From CAUZWH01 sp965224275 (GTDB lineage: Bacteria > Pseudomonadota > Alphaproteobacteria > SHVV01): a stretch of DNA of 64,000 nucleotides. Under the pieces are notes generated by a model. That model was not told the origin of the DNA, did not search any database, and saw only the letters and a program-made list of their open reading frames with translations. Every line of letters begins with the position of its first letter. The first letter of the stretch is position 1. The translations under genes were made by a program, and so were the position numbers. The DNA lies in the NCBI GenBank assembly GCA_965224275.1, contig CBDCYR010000013.1, positions 1-64,000 of the forward strand. The letters run 5' to 3'. Shown in pieces: positions 7,711-15,716 of the stretch.

Positions 7711-8229
7711 TTACAATGTCTTGGGACGCACGAATCTTTCGAGAACACCGCGGCCGATCGCGGTCCAGCGATCAATGTCAAACTCCAAAACTGCCAGTGC
7801 GGCGGTTGGCAGGCCGGCCTCGAGCTGGGTTAGGTCTGCCGGAACACGCGCCGATTCCGCCAATGAAATCGCGAGGTCGTGGAGACCCGGATTATGGGCA
7901 ACGATCATCATACGCCCGGTAGTGTCGGGCGCTGTCTTGATCAGCTCCAGCAGCTGGTCGGGCGGCGCGAGGTAGAGATCGTCGCGAAAGGCCACCTCAA
8001 TGTCCCGATCGTCTTTTGCTAGTGCGGGACCGATCAGCGACCAGGTCTGGCGTACGCGTTGTGCCGTTGAGCACCAGACCAAGTCGGGCGTGAGGTTTTG
8101 TGCCCTTATGTATTGCGCCATTTTTGGCGCCGCATTGCGGCCGCGCGCGTTTAGCGATCGATCGAAATCGTCAAGCCCGGGGTCGCCCCAATCGGACTTG
8201 GCGTGGCGCAGGAGAAGCAAGGTCTTCAT
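7711..8229 (-). CDS. SixA-type histidine phosphatase
   Basis: A 172-residue member of the histidine phosphatase superfamily. The catalytic motif 'LLLRHAKSDW' is at residues 4-13, with His8 as the phospho-acceptor. The second catalytic His lies in 'MMIVAHNPGLHDLA' near residue 111. SixA in E. coli removes phosphate from phospho-His on HPt domains or NPr; many alphaproteobacterial homologues are uncharacterised. The N-terminus fits well, with the ATG at 8229. It is monocistronic and divergent from the acyl-CoA dehydrogenase gene, leaving a 131-bp shared promoter region. Call certain at superfamily level, less so for the phospho-protein substrate. Confidence 0.9.
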   Translation of the reverse strand: MKTLLLLRHAKSDWGDPGLDDFDRSLNARGRNAAPKMAQYIRAQNLTPDLVWCSTAQRVRQTWSLIGPALAKDDRDIEVAFRDDLYLAPPDQLLELIKTAPDTTGRMMIVAHNPGLHDLAISLAESARVPADLTQLEAGLPTAALAVLEFDIDRWTAIGRGVLERFVRPKTL

Positions 8230-8360
8230 CAGGCCAACGTTTTCGTCACGCTACTAATCGGCCGGCGCGCAGCGATCGATTGAGAGGCAATCGACCGCGC
8301 GCCCCCAAACGCGGTAATAGACTAAAGCATTTCATGTTTGACCTAACCCGTCCGTGACCA

Positions 8361-9524
8361 ATGGATTTTGAACTCACCGAAGACCAGACAATATTTCGTG
8401 ATTCCGTGCGGCGTTTTGCCGAGGACAACTTCGCTTCCGGCGCGCTTGAGCGCGCCCGTGCTGCCGGCTATCCCTGGGACGTTGCCAAGAAGTTGTCGGA
8501 TCAGGGTTTGCTTGGCATTGCGATGCGCGAGGAAGACGGTGGCCATGGCGGCACGCTGATGGATGCTGTGATCGCGATCGAAGAGGTGGCGCTGGTGTGT
8601 CCGCGCAGCTCAGACGTTATTCAGGCCGGCAATTTCGGGCCGGCCCGCACGATTTCTGAATACGGCACGCCGGCGCAAAAGGAGACGTACCTTAAGCCGG
8701 TGCTCGATGGTGTTGGCTTGATCTCAATTGGCATGACCGAACCGGATGCGGGGTCGGCACTCACCGATCTCAGGACATCGGCGGTGGCCGACGGTAACGG
8801 CTATCGCATCAATGGCACCAAGATCTTTACGACCCATAGCACGGTCGCCACGACGGTGCTGACTTACGTCCGCTTTGGTCCCGGCACGGACGGGATCGGC
8901 TCGGTGCTGATCGATTTCAAGGCCGACGGTGTTTCCTTCGGCCAGCCCTCGACCTTCATGACAGGTGAGGGCTGGCGTCAGATCTATTTCGAGAACGTCT
9001 TTGTGCCGCCCGAGGACGTGCTGCTCAAAGAGAGCGGGTTCCGCAAGCAGATGGCCGGCTTCAACGCCGAGCGCATTGGCAATAGCGCGCGCTCGCTGGC
9101 ATTCGGACGCCACGCATTCAATATCGCGCGTGAGCACGCGAAAGTACGCCGCGCCTTCGATCGGCCGCTGTGCGATTTCCAGGGCATTCAGTGGCAGTTT
9201 GCGGAGATGGCGATGAAGCTCGAATCCGCTCAACTCATCCTCTACAAGGCCGTGGTTGCCGCCGATCGCGGGCTGCCATCGGCAATGGATACGTCGATGG
9301 CCAAGCACCTGTGCAATGAAAACGGTTTCGACGTTGCCAACCAATCAATGCAGGTACTCGGTGCCATGGGGTTCAGCGAGGAAACCCTGATCGACTACTG
9401 CATGCGCCGTAGCCGCGGCATGCAGATCGCCGGCGGCTCGCTTGAGATCATGAAAAACCGTATTGCCGAGGGCGTTTTCGAGCGGCGTTTCTCGCAGCGT
9501 CCGCCGAAGCCGGTATCGGTCTGA
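8361..9524 (+). CDS. Acyl-CoA dehydrogenase family protein
   Basis: A 387-residue flavoenzyme of normal length, catalysing alpha,beta-dehydrogenation of an acyl-CoA with electrons passed to ETF. The N-terminal helical domain begins 'DFELTEDQTIFRDSVRRF'. The FAD/substrate signature 'GMTEPDAGSALTDL' lies near residue 126 and the second signature region 'VLGAMGFSEE' near residue 332, with a C-terminal '..RNRIAEG'-like segment. It starts a plus-strand run with the NDP-forming acyl-CoA synthetase (38 bp downstream) and an SDR, so it probably acts in oxidation of an acyl-CoA made by that synthetase. Acyl chain specificity cannot be read from the sequence. Confidence 0.93.
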   Translation: MDFELTEDQTIFRDSVRRFAEDNFASGALERARAAGYPWDVAKKLSDQGLLGIAMREEDGGHGGTLMDAVIAIEEVALVCPRSSDVIQAGNFGPARTISEYGTPAQKETYLKPVLDGVGLISIGMTEPDAGSALTDLRTSAVADGNGYRINGTKIFTTHSTVATTVLTYVRFGPGTDGIGSVLIDFKADGVSFGQPSTFMTGEGWRQIYFENVFVPPEDVLLKESGFRKQMAGFNAERIGNSARSLAFGRHAFNIAREHAKVRRAFDRPLCDFQGIQWQFAEMAMKLESAQLILYKAVVAADRGLPSAMDTSMAKHLCNENGFDVANQSMQVLGAMGFSEETLIDYCMRRSRGMQIAGGSLEIMKNRIAEGVFERRFSQRPPKPVSV

Positions 9525-9562
9525 CTCCGCCCTCGAACCTTGGCAGCGTTTCCGATCAACCG

Positions 9563-11746
9563 ATGACGCGGTCACCAGACGGGGCTAAAGGGGCATCGCT
9601 GCTCGGCCCTTTGTTTAGCCCCGGCTCGGTGGCGTTCTACGGTGCCTCCAACGATACCGCGAAGATGGCCGGCCGGCCGTTCCACTTTTTGCTGAAACAC
9701 GGCTTTGAAGGACGCGCCTATCCAATCAACTCGAACCGCAACTCGGTGTTGGGGCACCAGGCCTATGCCAATCTTTCAGCATTGCCGGAATGCCCCGAGC
9801 ACGTGTTTGTGTTGCTGCCGACCGACGCAGTTGAGGCGGCAGTGGCGGAGTGCGCGGCGGCCGGGGTTCGGGTGGCGACGGTGTTCGCGGGCGGCTTTGC
9901 CGAAGCCGGTGCCGAAGGCGTGGCGCGCCAGCAGAGGCTCGTCGAGATCGCGCGCGGCGCCGGCATGCGCCTGGTGGGCCCGAACTGCCTCGGCATGATC
10001 AACCCGCATGACAAGCTGGCACTTTCGGCCGCCAACGTGCTCGAGCTCGATCGGCTGATCCCAGGCAACATCACCGTCATTTCCCAGAGCGGCAGCTTGA
10101 CCGGCACGATCCTATCGCGCGGCCGCGATCTCGACGTCGGCTTTGCCAAGCTTATTTCGGTGGGCAACGAAGCCGATCTAACGGTCGGTGAGATCGGCCT
10201 GGCCTGCGTTGACGACCCGGCGACCGAGGTGTTCCTGCTGTTCCTCGAAACCTTCCGCGATCGCGACCGCATTGCCGAATTCGCCCAAGCTGCCCACGCC
10301 GCCGGCAAACCGGTGGTGGCCTACAAGCTCGGCCGTTCAGAAGCGGGGCGCACCGCGGCAGTGTCACACACCGGTGCGTTGGTGGGACCGGATGCGGCGG
10401 TCGATGCGTTCTTCGGCGCGCACGGATTTATGCGCGTCGATCTGTTCGAAACCCTGCTCGATATCGCCCCACTGGTGGTGGGGCGGCGCCCGCCTGCCAG
10501 GCCGCTGGCAAAAACCAATGGCGGCGTCAGCGTGATCACGACAACCGGTGGTGGCGGCGCCATGGTCGTCGACCGATTGGGGCGCCAGGGCCTCAATCTG
10601 GTAGGGCCCAGCGAGGACACGATCGCACGGTGTGCGGCGAAAGGGATCTCAGTGCAGCCGAGCACGATGGTCGACCTAACCGCGGCTGGGATTCGCCACG
10701 ATATTGTTGTCGAGGCGATTGATTCGGTACTTGCCAACCCCAAGACCGAGGCGGTCGTCATGGTGGCCGGCTCGACGGCGCAGTTCTATCCGCACCTGTC
10801 GGTTGACCCGATCGCAGAGTTTGCCGGCTGGCAAAAGCCGCTGGTTGCCTACATCGTGCCACCGGCCGAGGACTCGCGGCGGATGCTGATCGGCAAAGCG
10901 ATCGCAGCGTTCCGCAGCCCCGAGGCAACAGCCGATGCGATCGCGGCGTTTTTCAACTGGCGTGCCCCGCGCGATGCGGACGCGGCGATCGATGTGGCAG
11001 TCGCGGTTGATTTGTTGACCGAATTCGCGCGCGGCCGACCGGCGAACGGGCGATTGCAGAACGGGCAATTGCAGAACGGGCGATTGCAAAACGGCCAATT
11101 GAATGAGTGGGATGCGCTGTGTGTGTTCGGCGCGTTGGGAGTCGACATTGTCGATACTGACGTAATTCGGGATCTCGACGCCGACCTTTCCGGCATCGCC
11201 GTTTTCCCCGTTGTCGTGAAAGCGCTGGCTGCCGGGTTGGGGCACAAATCCGAAGCTGGCGGCGTGGTCCTCAATATCAGCAATGCGGCGGCGTTGGATG
11301 CGGCGGTTCGCCGGGTGCGAGACAATGTCGCGCGGGCCCAGCCCGACGTCGAGCTCGATGGGGTTTTGGTACAACGCATGGAACGGGGCCTTGTCGAGGT
11401 CTTGGTCGGCTTCGTGAGAGACCCCCAGGTTGGGCCGGTCGTTTCCGTCGGGATGGGCGGGGTATATGCCGAACTCTACGAAGATACGGCAGTACGGCTC
11501 GCCCCGGTGTCGATCGAAGATGCGCATGAGATGATCGAGGAGGTGCGGGGGCTGGCGATAATCCGAGGGTTTCGCGGCCAACCGACTGGCGATGTCGAGG
11601 CCCTGGCCCAGGCGATCGTGGCGGTGTCGACGGTCGCGGTCCTGACGCCGGATGTTGCCGAAGCCGAGATCAACCCGCTGATCGTGCGGGCCGAGGGCGA
11701 TGGCGTGGTGGCGGTTGATGGTCTCATTCGATTGGAGGAGGGATAG
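9563..11746 (+). CDS. NDP-forming acyl-CoA synthetase (acetate-CoA ligase family), fused alpha-beta
   Basis: The 727-residue protein joins the alpha and beta parts of an ADP-forming acyl-CoA synthetase. The CoA-binding domain (about residues 14-110) shows 'FSPGSVAFYGASND'. The succinyl-CoA-ligase-like domain (about 150-300) contains 'ISQSGSL' and 'SHTGALVGPD', where the phospho-His lies. The C-terminal ATP-grasp domain (about 515-725) shows 'VVVKALAAGLGHKSEAGGV' and 'EAEINPLIV'. The linker just before the ATP-grasp part (residues 495-514) is four copies of a 5-residue unit NG(R/Q)LQ encoded by a 15-bp tandem repeat. Likely role: thioesterification of a carboxylate, or the reverse with ATP formation. 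The SDR starts at the next base after its stop. Confidence 0.93.
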   Translation: MTRSPDGAKGASLLGPLFSPGSVAFYGASNDTAKMAGRPFHFLLKHGFEGRAYPINSNRNSVLGHQAYANLSALPECPEHVFVLLPTDAVEAAVAECAAAGVRVATVFAGGFAEAGAEGVARQQRLVEIARGAGMRLVGPNCLGMINPHDKLALSAANVLELDRLIPGNITVISQSGSLTGTILSRGRDLDVGFAKLISVGNEADLTVGEIGLACVDDPATEVFLLFLETFRDRDRIAEFAQAAHAAGKPVVAYKLGRSEAGRTAAVSHTGALVGPDAAVDAFFGAHGFMRVDLFETLLDIAPLVVGRRPPARPLAKTNGGVSVITTTGGGGAMVVDRLGRQGLNLVGPSEDTIARCAAKGISVQPSTMVDLTAAGIRHDIVVEAIDSVLANPKTEAVVMVAGSTAQFYPHLSVDPIAEFAGWQKPLVAYIVPPAEDSRRMLIGKAIAAFRSPEATADAIAAFFNWRAPRDADAAIDVAVAVDLLTEFARGRPANGRLQNGQLQNGRLQNGQLNEWDALCVFGALGVDIVDTDVIRDLDADLSGIAVFPVVVKALAAGLGHKSEAGGVVLNISNAAALDAAVRRVRDNVARAQPDVELDGVLVQRMERGLVEVLVGFVRDPQVGPVVSVGMGGVYAELYEDTAVRLAPVSIEDAHEMIEEVRGLAIIRGFRGQPTGDVEALAQAIVAVSTVAVLTPDVAEAEINPLIVRAEGDGVVAVDGLIRLEEG
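11045..11104 (+). repeat. 15-bp tandem repeat x4 within the acyl-CoA synthetase gene
   Basis: Four contiguous, in-frame 15-bp units (AACGGGCGATTGCAG and variants) encode NGRLQ, NGQLQ, NGRLQ and NGQLN. Units 1 and 3, and units 2 and 4, are most alike, suggesting duplication of a 30-bp pair. The stretch falls in the interdomain linker, where length change is tolerated. Confidence 0.9.
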
Positions 11747-12451
11747 ATGCCGAGCGTATTGATAACCGGATCGAAAAGCGGTCTCGGGCTCGAGTTTGTG
11801 CGCCAATATGCAGCTGACGGTTGGCATGTCGTTGCGACGTGCCGCAGTCCCGAAACCGCCGCGGATCTGAAAGCGGTTGACGGCGATATAGAATTGCGCG
11901 CGCTCGACGTGGCGGATTTTGACGCGGTCGATCGACTGGCGACAGACCTCTCGGGAACGCCGCTCGACGTGTTGATCCTCAATGCAGGAAAAACCAAGCG
12001 GCCGCAGGGGATCGGCACGATGGACTACGACGCGTGGGCCGAGATCTTCCGGGTCAACACCATGGCGCCGTTAAAAATGGCCGAGGCGTTGGTGGAAAAT
12101 GTCGCCGCCAGCGATCAGAAAAAGATCATCGGAATCAGCAGCCGACTGGCCAGCATCGAGTTCGCGACCGCCGAGGATCGCACGTTCGAATTGCGCGGTG
12201 CCTACTACCCTTATCGGACAACCAAAGCGGCGCTCAATATGGTGATGCGCACGATGGCGGCCGAGCTCGGACCGCGCGGCATTCTCACGGTGGCGCTATG
12301 TCCGGGTTGGGTGCGGACGAAGATGGGCGGCGACAACGCGACCTACTCAACCGCGGAGTCGGTGGGGTGGATGCGGGCAATTACAGAGCGGTTGACCGCG
12401 GCCGAAAGCGGCAGCTTCATCTCGCACGAGGGCGAGGTATATCCGTTTTAA
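11747..12451 (+). CDS. SDR family NAD(P)-dependent oxidoreductase
   Basis: A 234-residue short-chain dehydrogenase/reductase. The Rossmann loop 'ITGSKSGLGLEF' sits at residues 6-17, 'LILNAG' near residue 78, a catalytic Ser in 'IGISSRLAS' near residue 131 and the Tyr-x-x-x-Lys element 'YRTTKAA' near residue 157. The C-rossmann-type subgroup with a shortened C-terminus is typical of carbonyl reductases related to sniffer/CsgA. The ATG at 11747 directly abuts the TAG of the acyl-CoA synthetase gene, so the two are translationally coupled. The acyl-CoA dehydrogenase - synthetase - SDR set looks like an acyl-chain oxidation module; substrate unknown. Confidence 0.9.
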   Translation: MPSVLITGSKSGLGLEFVRQYAADGWHVVATCRSPETAADLKAVDGDIELRALDVADFDAVDRLATDLSGTPLDVLILNAGKTKRPQGIGTMDYDAWAEIFRVNTMAPLKMAEALVENVAASDQKKIIGISSRLASIEFATAEDRTFELRGAYYPYRTTKAALNMVMRTMAAELGPRGILTVALCPGWVRTKMGGDNATYSTAESVGWMRAITERLTAAESGSFISHEGEVYPF

Positions 12452-12726
12452 CAGACGGGTAAGACAGGTTTAACGTTTCGTGAGGATTCTCGCGCGAGAA
12501 ACCGCAAACAGTATTCGGTTGTCGGCAACAGAAATGCATCGCGCTTCGCCGGGCGAACTGTTGGGAGCAGGGTCGCACCAAACGCCTTTCGACTAACCAA
12601 GTCATTTCCACCTCGAAGAGCCCGCCCGCCATCAAGGGTAATCGTGTTGGGCCGGCGCGATCGTTTTAGTCGGTAGCGATGCCCTCCGTGTGCGATACTT
12701 TGCCACGTTGGGCTCGGGAGGACGAT

Positions 12727-13989
12727 ATGGTCGTAACAGAACAGCATTTTCCCAAGAGTGATTATTCGCGGGTTCGCTACGACGTCTATCACGACCAGGA
12801 TATCTACGAGCGCGAACAGCATCGCATCTTCCGCGGACCCACCTGGCTGTTTCTTGGGCTTGAGGCCGAAGTCCCGATCCCTGGCGATTTTCGCACGACA
12901 TGGCTGGGCGACACGCCGGTGGTCTACAACCGCGGCCCCGATCAACGGGTGCATGCTTTCGTCAATCGCTGTGCTCATCGCGGCGCGACCGTGCGGCGCC
13001 AAGCCTACGGCAACGCCACCGACCACACCTGCATCTATCACCGCTGGTGCTACGACCTCGAAGGCAATCTGATCGGGGTCCCGTTCCAACGTGGCGTACA
13101 CGGTAAAGGCGGCATGTCGGACGACTTCGATAAAGCCGACCACAGTCTACGCAAACTACGCGTGCAAAGTTATTACGGTGTGCTGTTCGCGACCTTCGCA
13201 GAGAGCGAGGTCGAGCCGCTGGTCGATTATCTCGGGCCCACCCACGCGGCCCACCTCAAGCGACTATTTGAAAAACCGGTCCGCGTGCTCGGCTACCAGC
13301 GCCAGTTTCTGCATGGCAACTGGAAGTTCTACAACGAGAATATCCGCGACCAGTATCACGGCAGCCTGCTGCATTCGTTCCTAACGACGTTCCAGGTTTC
13401 GCGGGTGACCCAGACGGGCGGCGCGCGGATGGATCCGCGGCATCGCCACAGCATCTCGTGGAGCCAGGAGGGGACCGACGCCAACGAAGATGCCGAAAAG
13501 CTCTATGCCGAGGCTGGCGTGAACTTCGACCTCAAACCGTTGCTCGACGATTCATTCATCGGCTACCGCCAGGAATATGACGACGGAATATCGATTTCGA
13601 TCTGCTCGGTGTTTCCCAATGTGTGCTTCCAACAGATCCGCAACAGCCTGGCGACGCGGCAGATCCGGCCCAAGAGCCCGGATGGCTGCGAACTCTTTTG
13701 GGCCATCTTTGGGTATGAAGATGACGATGAGGAGATGACCCACCATCGCCTGGCGCAGTCCAATCTGGTCGGACCGGCCGGCCTGGTTTCGATGGAGGAC
13801 GGAGAGGCGGTTGAGATCGCACACCGCGGCAGCCGGCGCGAGCGTGGCGAAACCTCGATCATCGAAATGGGCGGCGGCGGTGAGATCCCGACCGATGTCA
13901 ATATGAAGGTGAGCGACATCCCGCTGCGCGGCTTCTGGTCGTATTACGCCGAACTAATGGATTACGAACCCGATAATCCGGTGCGCTAG
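12727..13989 (+). CDS. Rieske ring-hydroxylating dioxygenase alpha subunit (copy 1)
   Basis: Terminal oxygenase large subunit, 420 residues from the ATG at 12727, which has a GGGAGG site 6 nt upstream; 16 further in-frame codons exist upstream. The Rieske centre ligands are Cys82, His84, Cys102 and His105 (CAH..CIYH). The mononuclear iron site is Asp208-x2-His211-x4-His216 (DQYHGSLLH). Length and sequence style match three-component anthranilate- or salicylate-5-hydroxylase-type oxygenases. Two close paralogues follow at 15717 and 17170, all three sharing the segment 'QRGVHGKGGMSDDFDK'. This copy has no beta-subunit gene next to it and seems monocistronic, ending at a strong bidirectional hairpin. 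Electrons probably come from the ferredoxin and reductase encoded at 21.6-23.3 kb. Confidence 0.92.
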   Translation: MVVTEQHFPKSDYSRVRYDVYHDQDIYEREQHRIFRGPTWLFLGLEAEVPIPGDFRTTWLGDTPVVYNRGPDQRVHAFVNRCAHRGATVRRQAYGNATDHTCIYHRWCYDLEGNLIGVPFQRGVHGKGGMSDDFDKADHSLRKLRVQSYYGVLFATFAESEVEPLVDYLGPTHAAHLKRLFEKPVRVLGYQRQFLHGNWKFYNENIRDQYHGSLLHSFLTTFQVSRVTQTGGARMDPRHRHSISWSQEGTDANEDAEKLYAEAGVNFDLKPLLDDSFIGYRQEYDDGISISICSVFPNVCFQQIRNSLATRQIRPKSPDGCELFWAIFGYEDDDEEMTHHRLAQSNLVGPAGLVSMEDGEAVEIAHRGSRRERGETSIIEMGGGGEIPTDVNMKVSDIPLRGFWSYYAELMDYEPDNPVR

Positions 13990-14009
13990 CGCATTTCAAG
14001 ATGTGTCGA

Positions 14010-14105
14010 CTCGGCCATCCCGCTCCCCGGCCCAACCACCCCAAGGGTACCCTCCAAAAGTGTCCAATACTGTGGTGGTTGGGCCGGGGGAGCGGGATGG
14101 CCGAG
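14010..14105. terminator. Long inverted repeat between convergent genes
   Basis: The arms at 14010-14040 and about 14074-14105 are complementary over 31 bases except for one extra G in the right arm, around a ~33-base loop. It lies between the convergent dioxygenase copy 1 and a RidA gene. It lacks a run of Ts, so it could be a bidirectional terminator or a dispersed palindromic repeat. Confidence 0.7.
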
Positions 14106-14136
14106 CCAATTCCGAAAAAGCGCTAGAGTTCGCGAC

Positions 14137-14526
14137 TTAGTCGGCCGCGACGACTTCGATCTCGATTTTGTATTCCGGCAGCGTGAGACGGCTGACCACG
14201 ACGAGCGTTGTCGGCGGGCGGTGGTCACCGAGTACGTTGGTGAACACCTCGCGGTTGGCAACGACGTCGTTCGCATCGGTTAGGTAGAAATTGATTTTCA
14301 CGATGTCGGTGAGCGCCAGGTCGCCGGCAGCCAGGATCTTCGTCAATCGATCCCATACCGCCTCGGCTTGCTCGCGGAATGTCGGTGGGACGGGCTCGTC
14401 ATTGTCCCAGCGCCCGATCTGACCGGCCGAGTGGAGCACGCGCTCCTGCCCCGGTACGCGGGCACCGTGCGAGTAGGCGGCCAACGGCGCCGGGATGCCA
14501 TCAGGGTTAAAGATGCGGTTGGTCAT
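14137..14526 (-). CDS. RidA family (YjgF/YER057c/UK114) protein
   Basis: A 129-residue single-domain protein of usual length. It begins 'MTNRIFNPDGIPAPLAAYSHG' in pattern, with 'VLHSAGQIG' near residue 30, 'VKINFYLTD' near residue 77 and the terminal signature 'EYKIEIEVVAAD'. Classic RidA enzymes hydrolyse reactive enamine/imine intermediates using an Arg (Arg105 in E. coli). Here the equivalent segment reads 'RPPTTLVVVSRL' and the Arg is not at the expected place, so it belongs to a subgroup of uncertain activity. It lies opposite and next to ring-hydroxylating dioxygenase genes and a tandem RidA. A role on amino-aromatic breakdown products (as for 2-aminomuconate deaminases of this superfamily) is possible but inferred. 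Confidence 0.88.
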   Translation of the reverse strand: MTNRIFNPDGIPAPLAAYSHGARVPGQERVLHSAGQIGRWDNDEPVPPTFREQAEAVWDRLTKILAAGDLALTDIVKINFYLTDANDVVANREVFTNVLGDHRPPTTLVVVSRLTLPEYKIEIEVVAAD

Positions 14527-14605
14527 CGGGCGCCGGGAGCGAATGACTTGATGCCAGGATATTTCAGGCCGCCAATTACCTCGCTGAGCCGCCCCGTCAC
14601 CCCCG

Positions 14606-14709
14606 CCCTCTCCCCAAAAAATAGAACTTGGGGGAGAGGGAGCCTGACGTACGCTCGGGAGTAACGAAAAATGCCTTCTCCCCGAGGTGGGAGGCGGTTG
14701 GGTGAGGGG
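14606..14709. repeat. Hairpin-rich intergenic repeat
   Basis: A 10-bp stem (CCCTCTCCCC at 14606-14615 with GGGGAGAGGG at 14631-14640) is followed by 'CTTCTCCCCGAGGTGGGAGG' and 'GGTTGGGTGAGGGG'. This resembles the dispersed C/G-rich intergenic repeats common in alphaproteobacteria. It separates two RidA genes on the minus strand and may attenuate transcription. Confidence 0.55.
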
Positions 14710-14740
14710 AGTTGTTTGTTTCTGTCATCTTTGAATCCGC

Positions 14741-15574
14741 TCATTCGGCAGTGGCGCAAACCACCTCGATCTCGATCTTGAGTTCGGGCATGGCCAGCGC
14801 TTCAATTTGGATCAGCGTCGAGGCTGGGCGCGCGTCACCGAGATATTCCTGGCGGATATCGCGATAGATCGTGAGGTCGTTGATATCGGTTAGAAACACG
14901 CGGATCTTGGCCAAATCGGCTGGATTCATGCCATCACCCGCCATGACGCCTAGCAGATTGCGGAAGGTATTGACCGCCTGCGTTTCGAAATCGTCAGGAA
15001 CCGAGCCATCGGTGGCGGCGCCAACCTGACCGGCGGTGTGGAGAACGCGCGCGCCGGCGGCGATTTCCGCGCCCTGGCTGTAGGTGCCAACCGGTGGGGC
15101 CACATCGTCGGGGTCGAAAAAGCGAATCGCGGGTACGGTGCCGCTGCCGGCATGCGGTGCAGCGGCGGCCACGATTTCGACCTCAAGCTGGAACTGTGGT
15201 GCGACCAGCGCCGGGATGAACACCAGTGTCGACGCCGGCTTGACGCGACCGAAATGCTTTGCGGCGATCCCATTGTCGTAGGGAATCACAAGATCGGTGA
15301 AGACGTCTTCGACGTCGGCAGGGGCGGTCAAGAAATGGTTGACCCGAATAATGTCGTCCGTGGTCATATCGGCATCGCGCAGGATTTTGGAGATGCTCTG
15401 CCAGGCGACGTCGGCTTGCGAGAAAAAGTCGTTCGGGATCGAGCCATCGGGTGAAATACCAACTTGGCCGGCACTGTAGAGTACGCGCGAGCCGGGCGGA
15501 TATTCGGCCCCGTGCGTATAATTGCCGCCGGGCTGCGCGACATCCGCAGGATTGAAGTAAGTGTTGCTGGCCAC
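14741..15574 (-). CDS. Tandem two-domain RidA family protein
   Basis: About 277 residues containing two complete RidA domains. Domain 1 (about 1-135) begins 'YFNPADVAQPGGNYTHG' and ends 'FQLEVEIVAAA'. Domain 2 (about 143-277) begins 'FFDPDDVAPPVGTYSQG' and ends 'LKIEIEVVCATAE'. Both carry the internal 'VL(Y/H)(S/T)AGQVG' strand. RidA proteins normally form trimers with active sites at subunit interfaces, so a covalent tandem is structurally interesting. In both domains the position of the catalytic Arg is replaced within 'KPASTLVFI' and 'RPASTLIQI'. The start is uncertain: GTG at 15574 fits homology, and a TTG at 15598 is also in frame. It is divergent from dioxygenase alpha copy 2, so the two may share regulation. 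Confidence 0.88.
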   Translation of the reverse strand: MASNTYFNPADVAQPGGNYTHGAEYPPGSRVLYSAGQVGISPDGSIPNDFFSQADVAWQSISKILRDADMTTDDIIRVNHFLTAPADVEDVFTDLVIPYDNGIAAKHFGRVKPASTLVFIPALVAPQFQLEVEIVAAAAPHAGSGTVPAIRFFDPDDVAPPVGTYSQGAEIAAGARVLHTAGQVGAATDGSVPDDFETQAVNTFRNLLGVMAGDGMNPADLAKIRVFLTDINDLTIYRDIRQEYLGDARPASTLIQIEALAMPELKIEIEVVCATAE

Positions 15575-15716
15575 GATGGCGTTATTCAACCACAACAAGT
15601 GTGCGTTTGGCGCTATTTCGTCCGATGGGCGGCCAGCGACCGGTCGCGTCGGTGGCGAGGTTGCCGTGGTGACGGCAACCGCCTAACGTCATTAGCAATC
15701 ACCGGAGGCCGAGGCG

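Noticed and set aside
10676..11827. 383-codon minus-strand frame
   Set aside because: Antisense to the intact acyl-CoA synthetase gene, with no start signal or family motif.
12448..13143. Long minus-strand frame opposite dioxygenase alpha copy 1
   Set aside because: Shadow of the conserved plus-strand gene; similar antisense frames appear opposite copies 2 and 3 for the same codon reason.
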